From positions 496,001 to 560,000 of the forward strand of contig NW_024881845.1 of NCBI RefSeq assembly GCF_019059575.1: a stretch of DNA of 64,000 nucleotides. The letters run 5' to 3'. Within the stretch, counting starts at the first letter, position 1, and every line of letters begins with the position of its first letter. Source of the DNA: Amphibalanus amphitrite. Taxonomy: Eukaryota > Arthropoda > Thecostraca > Balanomorpha > Balanidae. The notes beneath the pieces were generated by a model. The model was not told the origin of the DNA. It did no database searches and was given only the letters and a program-made list of their open reading frames with translations. The translations under genes were made by a program, and so were the position numbers. Below are positions 55,455 to 64,000 of this stretch, piece after piece.

Positions 55455-58400
55455 ATCCCTGCGAGCCTGCAGAGCCGACTGGGCGTCGGCAGCGGCCGGC
55501 CACGCGGAGCCGCCGGGCCCTTCCAGCGTGGCGGCCGGTCGGCTCCCCCAGGGCCAGGTCACCGTGCACGCCAGTCCGCCCCCGAGCGACCCACCGGTCA
55601 CCTCAGGTCACACCAGAGTTCGTGGGTGGCGGTGGTTTGGAGGTGGCTAGCTCACACGGCGAGGAAGTGAGACGCGATAGTTCTCGGGCGTGACGGTGAT
55701 AGCACGTGCACGGAGCGTTCACGATCAGTCTCACGCCTCCGCTCGATCTCACGGCGTCCGTCCGAGCGCACGGGTCACGACTGTCTGTCCTGCAGTGTTC
55801 ACAAGTGCTCGACTATCAGCTGACTGCGCTAGAGTACGGCTCAAGCACGGGGTCACGGTACGTCTGGGTACGGCAGCTCGGCGGGGCACGTCGTACCGTC
55901 GGGCGCGCAGTGCTGACACTGGCGGCTGGCGGGCCGCCGCCGCCGCCGCCGGCCGCTCCAGGCGGCGCCGCCAGGCCGGCCGCCGCCGCCGCCCGAGGCC
56001 ACGGCCGCCCAGACACCTCACGGTTCGCGCCGCCCGCCGCCCGTGCCGCCCCGACGGACGGAGGGACGGGAGAGAGAGTACGGAGAGGGGAAGAGAGGAG
56101 ACGAATGGCCAAAATGACGGCGGATTCGCCCCAGGAGTGGCGCGGGTCATTAGCACTGACAGGTGTGATAAAATGTGATGAATCTGCACGTCGCGCATGA
56201 TTCAGGCTCGCCCATGCAAACGAATGCAGGATGCTTATCTTGACTACCACGGCGGAAGCTGTTTACCCGTCATTTTATTAATGCACGACGTTCTTATCAT
56301 AACCTACTGGTCGGAAGTACCCAGGAGGAATGCAGAATACCATGAATACAATTGAATCAGCTCGGCGAATAAATTCCCATGACAATGAACTGCATTCATG
56401 GCCAGTTGTGTTCGCCGGTCATAATCTGCATCCGGTGGGTGGGTCCGTCTGATCTGCCACCCCCGATTGACAGGTACCGCCTGTCAAACCGGGCCTGTCA
56501 CCGGGCTCCCTCCGCCCGTCACCCGCCCTGCTTCCACCGGCCCACCACCCCATCTAATGCCATATTCCGCTCGCGGCCGCTGCAGCCATGCCGGCATGCA
56601 GAGGCCCAGTGGGCAAGCCATTGGCGGCACACCATTCATGCCATTCATTTAAGCGGGGGCGGCGTTTGACCTGATATGGCGTCCGTCGCTCCTCAGCACC
56701 GCTGTCACGATCGGCCCTGAGGGCGTCGACGCCGGGTCAACTCGCCGTCGACGCCGGGTCAGCGCTCGCACGACGGCCAGCCGCGAAATAATGACTCCAT
56801 CTACGACGCCCGACGGCCAGTCGGTAAACATCCGAGGGATCGCGTTGCATGACGACTGACTCAGTTAAGCCAACAACAGCCGCACGGCTCCTCAGCGGAG
56901 CTAGCGAAGCAACACAGCCCTCGCCGAGAGTGCAACAATATTATCGCGGCGGTATCTCGGCCGCAACGCCCAGGATCAGCCGTATTTCACCAATGCTAAT
57001 TCGGGCATCTTACACGCGCGGACGTCATGCAATGACAGCACGCGCGGATCTCAGAGCTGCGCTCCTGTGAGAGCCCCTAAGCCTCTCCCTCCCTTATCGG
57101 CAGGCACGAGCCCACCCCCACCTCTCCCAATGTTTCCGGTAGTTGGGCCAGACAAGCGTGGCCGAACGTGACCACCATGGCACCCGCCGCCGACCCATCT
57201 CGGTGGCCGAGCGCTGACAGCCGACCCATCACGCGGTCCGTCTGGGCCGTACGCTCTGCCGCCGACCGGCCGGGCCCATGGAGGAGCGGCCGCCGCTCGT
57301 GGCGACTCCACGGCGCATGCGCGGCGGAGCGGAGACGGCCGGCCAGCGCGAGCGCCAGGTAGCCGGGGGCCCAGGAGCCGTCCTTTGTTCTGCCATGGGT
57401 GAGTTGGCCGCCCGCCGCGGCCGCTCGCCTCGGCCGGCCCCGCTGACCCGCGCCAGAACGGAGAGAGCTGTGTCGAGTCCGCCCAGCCGACGCCGGTACT
57501 GATGAGGTGGACGAATCCAAGGCAGGCATCGTCCACTCTATCGCGCACTCTTCTACAATCTTACGATCCCGGCTACAACCCCAAATCACCGTCCGGATTG
57601 GTCCGGCACCGAACCGGGGAGCTATCAGTCCGATCTCACCACACCGCAGCCTCGATTACAGCCTGCCGATCAAGTCGACCGGCCCCGTCATCATCGCTGT
57701 GTCCAGCGTCTAATCTGGCGCTACACCGGCTTTAGCGCAGTCTCCGCGGGCGCCGCACAGGGCAGGAGACCACAAAAGCGTCACGACGGGGGGTGCACCG
57801 GACAGGTGCCGGGCGGGCCGGCCTGTCCTCGACCCCCGGCGGGTCGGGGTCGTGCTGGGAGGGGAGGAGCGGGGACGGTCCAGACTGGACACCAGCCCAG
57901 CGGGCGGTTCCGCCACACTGGGCACGGAGATATACGTGCTGGCAAGGGACGGTAAACAGCATACCAAACATTCTCCGCGACAAAAATGTCCCACATAACC
58001 TCATTCATCCAAAGGGACCGGGCGCAGCGGACCGGTAAATTATGACACAAGTCCGGTAATATTTCCAGAAAACTGGAGTGGCTGGCCACGACGCCGCAGC
58101 CAAGCGTGAGGTGTCATTACGGTACTATTCGTCACAGGATAGCGAGAGCCTATAACGGTACGCAGTGACAGAACTTCCAGGGAAAGTTTCATGGTGTCCG
58201 TATTCGCACCATTGCTTATTACCGCCACGGCGCCCCTCCTTGACGGCGCCCCATCCTCACTAGACTCACGCGGCCGTAACTAACCCGCCACAAACGGAGC
58301 GTTTATTGACAAACGTCACGGAGCCACCCCACCCGCCGTGGGATCCTAGCCGTGAGACCTCCGGAGCGAGTCCCACCCTCTACCGCTTCCTGGTCCGGCA

Positions 58401-61400
58401 GGCGTCCCCCTGTCTGGTCAGTCAGACGTCGCTACAACAGCCCCGCCCCGGTACCGTCCCACGGGGTCACCTGAGGTCACCCGGGGTTACACCGGGGGTA
58501 ACAGCGCCCACAGGGCTGCGTGAGGTAACACGACGCCCTGTGAGAATTCAACACCGCCCGTGGGATTATAGCAACCAACATATGATAATATGATGTGACG
58601 CAAGTAATGAGAATGGATAATGACACCCTTGTGCATAATGAAATTATCAGTAACTGCGAGCGTTACGTCAGGGGTGCACGGTAGTTAGCGGATCCGGGTG
58701 CCACCTGGCCGTGCCGGCACGATCTCAATCCCAGGGGCCAGCGGTGATGGACGATACCTCTGTGGCCCGCCCTAGAGACGTGCAACGCCCCCGTAGTGAA
58801 GGCGAGTAGCGACTTGCTACAGGCGCTCTCTAAAATACAGGCGATGATGACGTCTCAGAGTGTCTAAGTATCACCCGCAAATTTTCTTCTAATATCCGAT
58901 GACTAATTCCTCTCCTGATACCGAAGTTCACTGCTACAACAACTCAACTATAGGAAAGCCAATAGTCGTACCAATAGTCGTGTATGAGGAGGGCTGCAGT
59001 TGTCATCCTTATAATATGATATCAATCATTCAAATACATCAGGTACCCACGCTATGCTAATTCTGACACCTCTCAAATGGCCGTCGCAAAGCGCGCGGCG
59101 CCGATACCTATACCCAAGTCTCCCTCCCCTTGAAACCGTGCCACCGTGCAGCGCCGCAGCGAACGTCACCTTTGGAGGAGCACGTGCGGCGTGCAGCCGT
59201 GCTGGCGGCGTACCGGTGACGTGCTGCACGTCGGCTGTCAGTCTGTGCCGTGCCCTCTCCGCGGCAGCTTACCTGGAACACACGGGGGACACGGGACACG
59301 TCAGTCACAGCCTGTCCAATCCACAGCTGCAGCCCAGCTCGGTGGTAGCTGCGGCTGCGGCGGTGGCGGCGGTCGCAGGGATATATTTCCTGTCATTGTG
59401 AGAGTGGGCAATACAGTAGGGAGGAGCGGTGCGGCGAGATATGCGCGGAAAATGCGCAACGCTCGCCGCAGAATGTCAGCCACGGAGTTCTGCGATTCAG
59501 GTATCGATCAATCGCAGATGTGATTGACTTCAGCATAAGAGACAACTATACTCTCCCAGGTCTATCACAGACCCGTCAGACCCGCCCTCACAGACCCGTC
59601 GGACCCGCCCTCAGACCCGTCACAGACCAATCAATGGTCTCCGCCGGCCGTTACAGACCCAGCCGCCACTGTCGTCATCGGCACGGCCGGCTCGCTGAGC
59701 CAGCTGTCCGTCTACGATCAGCCGCGAGCCGCGGATGCCGTCCGGATTCCGCGAGTGGCAGACATCGCAGCAAAAATGGCCGCCGACCACCGCCAGGCAG
59801 CCGGCCGGCCGCTCGGTTAAACCCACAGATGACTGGCCGGAGCACGAGGCAATTATCTCTGCGGGTGGCGTCTGACCACAGCACCCCCTCACAGCAGGTA
59901 ACCCTCTCCCCTCCCACCGACCTCCATCCGGCGCTCCCCTCACCAGCCGGCCGGCCCTGCCCGGGTTTCGCCAGACCAGGCTGTGTTGGTAGATCACTAG
60001 AGCGGCGGCCAGGGGGAGAGAGAGGGAGAGAGAGGGGATGTAGAGCGGGCGCGGTGCGGAGGGGAGCCGGGGTCTGGGTCTGGGCAGACGGGCCGATAGG
60101 GCAGCCACCTCTGTCGCGGCGGGGTGCACCGAGCGCCTGTTTGCCGCCCGGCCGGCAGTCTGTTTGCGCCCGGTCCTCTCCTCTCTCGACTGCAGGTGCG
60201 TGGCCTGAGGCGGCCCCTCCGGCGGCGGCGGCGGAGCCGCAGCGGCCTCCCCTGACCCTCCGTCCCTCCCTCCCTCCTCCACCGCCGCGGGGGCCCGTAA
60301 AATCCTCGGCGCGGCCGGCCCGTCAGGCCCGTGAGGGTGCCGCGCATTCGACGGATGGCCGGCATTCTCCGTCGGTTGGCGATGGCCGTCGGGATGTGCT
60401 TCGTCTCCCGCGACACCTGGCCGGCCGACGGAGCGACGAGCGTCGGTTCCAACGGATAGACGGGGGTCTGTACCAACGGCTGCCGACGCAACGCCGCAGA
60501 GAGATGAGCAACGGCCGGTTGGCAATGGCGACACCTTCATATTGACGGCATCTCTGTGTTATTACATCCACAAAGCTCATAATTCACATATCCAGCCAAT
60601 GAATCGGGAGTTATAAGATCGAACAGACTGTATGGCTTCCATTTCGCCCAGGTAAATACCCAGGTAGCGACCAGACACATTGATATATCCTTACAATCAG
60701 GAGCGCTGTACCTGGAATCCAATACGCACACACGGAGCGGCTTACATAAATCTCTTCTCAATCACTCACATCCCTGGTAAGTCCCGCTCTGAAAGAACTT
60801 AAGAATAGTCTCGTCCGGCGACTCCCATCTCACAATGCGATACTCGGCACCGCTACGGATGATCCCTTCATGGGAGTGCGCTCGAGCACCGGCCGGCCGG
60901 GTCAATCGCATCCTCACGCCGGCCGAATCGGGTGGCGCGGTATATCCCGCACACTCGGCTCCGGCGTGGGAGCCCGGCGGGACGGGTTCCCATGCAGGGC
61001 GGCCGGCCGGCACGCGCGGCGCACGGCCGGCGGCACGGGCGGCGGGCGTGCGGCGGGCCGGCGGGGCCCGCTCCCCTGCCTGGGAACCGGTTCAGTGTGG
61101 AGCGGCGGGGGGGGGGGGAGACGGCGGACACACCGCCCGTGCTCGACGATCGATCTGTCGGCTTTCGGACGGCGGCGGCGGCAGCGCAGCCTCCCTCCCG
61201 AGCCAGCGACAACAGGTGCAGCCCAGCCGTTTGAATTAACGGCCGGTGGCCGCGGGTCCGCGGCGCCCGCCGCCGGGCACCGGCCGCCGCATCGCCGATA
61301 AAAACAGATGCGCCCCGACCGCGCCGGCGTCGGAGCCAAGGGTCAGTTTACCACGGCTGGCCGGCGGCGGATGAGCCTAACGGTCGTCGCCGGCAGGGTC

Positions 61401-63265
61401 GGACGGTGGCCGCCGCCCGCGGCGCCCGTCCCGCACCTCAACAGGTAGGTGCCAACAGCAGGCCTCATTAGACTCTGCCCGGCCGCGGTGCGCTGTTGAT
61501 TTTTGCTCGGCTTCTGGTCTCCGGCTCCACTGGAAAACAGCCTTCCGCGGCGGGCGCACAAAGGCTTCTGGGCGCCCGCGGGGCGCACGGGCGCACGGGG
61601 AGGACGCCCGCTCGACGGCGCACGCCCGGCACAGGGCGCCCCGCGGCGACCAAACAAATTATCTCCGACATCAGCGCCGAGACAATGGGAGCGCGTTGGC
61701 GGCGGCCGGCGCATCGGTTCATCTCGGGCGACCGGCGCTGGAGCGACGAACGGGGCGCGGTTCGGGGTCCTGGCTGTGCGGAACGGCCCGTACTTACTGA
61801 TGGTATCGTACCAGAGCCAGGACACGGGGGGTGGTGGGGGCCAGATGGCCCCGTCGGGAACTGGAGTGGTCCCGATATCACTCAGGGGGTACCTAGCGGC
61901 TCTGGACACTGGCAGTGTTGCCAGCTCACTTCACTGGCAAAGCGTAATGGTACGGACGACGAAACAAATAAAATAACAAGCAACAAGCAATAAATAACAA
62001 GCAACATATTGTGAAGTAGAAGCAAGCGAACTCACGCCAGTTCATGATCACAAGCACTTTAAACTGTACGCGATTAGTTGAGATTTCATTTCAGCGGGAG
62101 GCCATTAAACCAAATATACAAAAAGAAAAATGCAAAAACAAAGAACTCGTTAGAACTAGTTGTGACTTCGTAGAGTTCGAAGCCCTGCTAAATCAAGTCC
62201 TATCGTGCGATAATTCCACAGTGCATCAGGTGCGGTAGACGCTAGAAGTTTGTGCTACTGCATAGTGCACACCACTTCTAAAGGTCGGCATTTGCATAGC
62301 TATTAAACGATACATGGAACGCATCTTTTCAATTTGAAAAGGTTAGGGCCAGTCCAAGCATTCTTTCGTATTTACGGGCATACGGAAACTCGCTTTGGAT
62401 ATCAATTGCGTGGGTGCACCGCATAAATGGCAGTGTCACGATGGGCATGCAAAGGCGAGCGGCAGTCACATTGATCGTCGAAGGTTCCTTAGAACTCTCG
62501 GGTATCAACATATCAGCATCGATTGGAGCAACCACTCACCACCCAGCCGTGAAAACCGAGCAAAAACCCAGAGCGTCAGCTCGTCAACCGGGCCGGTAGC
62601 CGGCAAAACATTTTTAATCGGATAACGGCAGCTTACCCCGCTCCACGATATCTGATTGATGGGAGTGGATTGGAGCGACAAGACAACAGGCACGCGAGTT
62701 TTCAAACTCCACTCCCAAAGTAATGTCCCGACTATGTGTGGTTAGCTGGGACCGTAACACTGTCCAATTCGCATGACAGGCTCCAGGGACTCGACAATGA
62801 AGCCATTGATGACATCACCACTCAATGCGCCCAGTCCAACTCCAATGGGATGCATTTATCATCGACCGCAACTCAAAGCAGCACAATTATCTTCAGATCG
62901 TGACCTGATGCTTGGATAAGGCTTTTCATATTCCTCTCGATAAGGTCAGCGTATACTCGAGTCAATAATTGCCCAGTCGAGTGGAGAGCGTACTTTCGCC
63001 AAATCGAGACCACCACTCCATCTCAAGATTCTTACCGCATGCGAATAATGCCGGGCGCGCGTGTCATTTCCATTGTGGGAGGGTAGATATGCAAACCGAC
63101 ACGTCAGCAGACGGGAGGACCATCCGGCCAACATTCAAATGGTAGTCGCACGTGAAGTCAGCAGGCCGTATGAGGTATCTGATCAGACGGAACGGACCCA
63201 TACACCTTCCGGGAAACGGGCCCGGCACGGGCCACAGTCGTCCGCTCACAATCGCCCCTAATATA
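55455..63265. other. CpG-rich stretch, no conserved gene
   Basis: Very GC-rich blocks occur at 55,900-56,080, 57,060-57,480, 59,900-60,520 and 60,870-61,800. The 341-codon open frame at 59,520-60,545 and its neighbours are Arg/Pro/Ala-rich on both strands at once, as expected from composition. Short tandem units are seen at 59,574-59,625 (CAGACCCGTC-based). This may be the 5' regulatory region of sd. Confidence 0.45.
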
Positions 63266-63413
63266 CCCCGCGTTCGATGTCTCTCGGACGGCGAAGATTC
63301 TACGCCATCCGGCCAATCACGTTCCATAACCGCAGCCGAGCCCCCGCTGACCTTGGATGGGATTGGCCGGACGACGTAGAATCTTCGTCGTCCGAGAGAC
63401 ATCGAACGCGGGG
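63266..63413. mobile_element. 148-bp palindromic MITE
   Basis: Arms of about 50 bp starting CCCCGCGTTCGATGTCTCTC are near-perfect reverse complements. The trinucleotide ATA precedes the left end and follows the right end and may be a 3-bp duplication. The family is not identified. Confidence 0.7.
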
Positions 63414-64000
63414 ATAGTGATATCGGGTTGAAACTGCGGAAACGTGACCTAGTCTCATCGATGTATCCAGAACCGTTGACTTTCAAATACATTACAAATC
63501 GTCAAAATCTTAAATGAAATTACAAAATACTGCACCCCAGCTAGTTCGTTTCATCTCTACAACTCGACTGCATGCATCTATCCCGCTCTATCCAAGTGCG
63601 TTACATAGCCGTTACCTCATCCCCGTAAGGATTCCAAAGCGTGGGAGGGGCACGTGCGTCCCGCGGGCCAATTAGTCGACAGCGGCGCTGGGATACGTTA
63701 CAGCCGCAGGGTGCGGGCGGCGCGGCGGGCGGCCCACGCACAGCCGGCACCGACGCCACCTGCGTCCAACGACCAACGGCACCCGGACGCCGCCGCGTTT
63801 AAATCTGGAGGTCAGCCCACTTTCCCAACACCAGAAGCCGACAAGCTGGATACATTGCCGATAGTAGATTACGACGATGACTCAAGTGGTGGGCGTACAC
63901 CGGTTAGTGAGGGTTCAACTCATTCAATGAAAATATCACCTTCAAACAGCTTACAGTTTTGTGCTGATTTTTGCAACACGGCTTAGCAACAGCGAGTGAG

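Noticed and set aside
56320-56330. AGGAATG, a TEAD binding site near the presumed sd 5' region
   Set aside because: A 7-base match is expected several times by chance in a window this size.
59520-60545. 341-codon open frame and an overlapping 306-codon frame on the other strand
   Set aside because: Both are Arg/Pro/Ala-rich, open together in very GC-rich DNA, and show no recognisable domain or splice structure.

Overview
The window looks like arthropod nuclear DNA, most likely from a pancrustacean. The basis is two arthropod developmental and sensory genes with short, well-formed GT-AG introns, a perfect interstitial run of the arthropod telomere unit (TTAGG as CCTAA), and many decayed DNA transposons. 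A barnacle-like crustacean is my guess from overall character only. No bacterial or organellar features are present.

Layout. Positions 1-16,401 hold the 5' part of nompC (TRPN mechanotransduction channel) on the minus strand: 14 coding exons, the conserved N-terminal segment and about 15 ankyrin repeats. The rest of the gene, including the membrane channel, lies beyond position 1. Positions 16,748-21,030 between the genes are a pile of TTAA-flanked, AGGTCA-rich elements. Positions 23,154-41,432 hold scalloped (sd, the TEAD transcription factor) on the minus strand: nine confident coding exons with the complete TEA DNA-binding domain and the complete YAP/Yorkie-binding domain, ending in a stop. 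A short exon at 55,417-55,454 has the right splice phase to supply the N-terminus but is unproven. From 41.5 to 64 kb I see no conserved protein. That stretch is GC- and CpG-rich, probably the sd 5' region, and holds two hAT elements, a 1.1-kb inverted-repeat element with a telomere-like core, long (CT)n tracts and a small palindromic MITE.

Transposon archaeology is the richest layer. Exact ends and target duplications can be read for three hAT-type elements (8-bp duplications), three Transib-like elements (CACAGTG or CACTGTG termini, about 1.7-1.8 kb each without nested DNA), and a series of TTAA-flanked elements. Several are nested: a Transib-like element sits in a TTAA element at the left edge, and a TTAA element sits in a Transib-like element at 38 kb. 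Elements of different superfamilies share internal sequence dense in AGGTCA/TGACCT, including the extended site TCAAGGTCA. Two nompC introns carry inverted-dimer elements whose arms hold hammerhead-ribozyme-like cores.

The two genes do not form a pathway together. NompC is a sensory channel. Sd is the nuclear partner of Yorkie and Vestigial in Hippo signalling and appendage growth.
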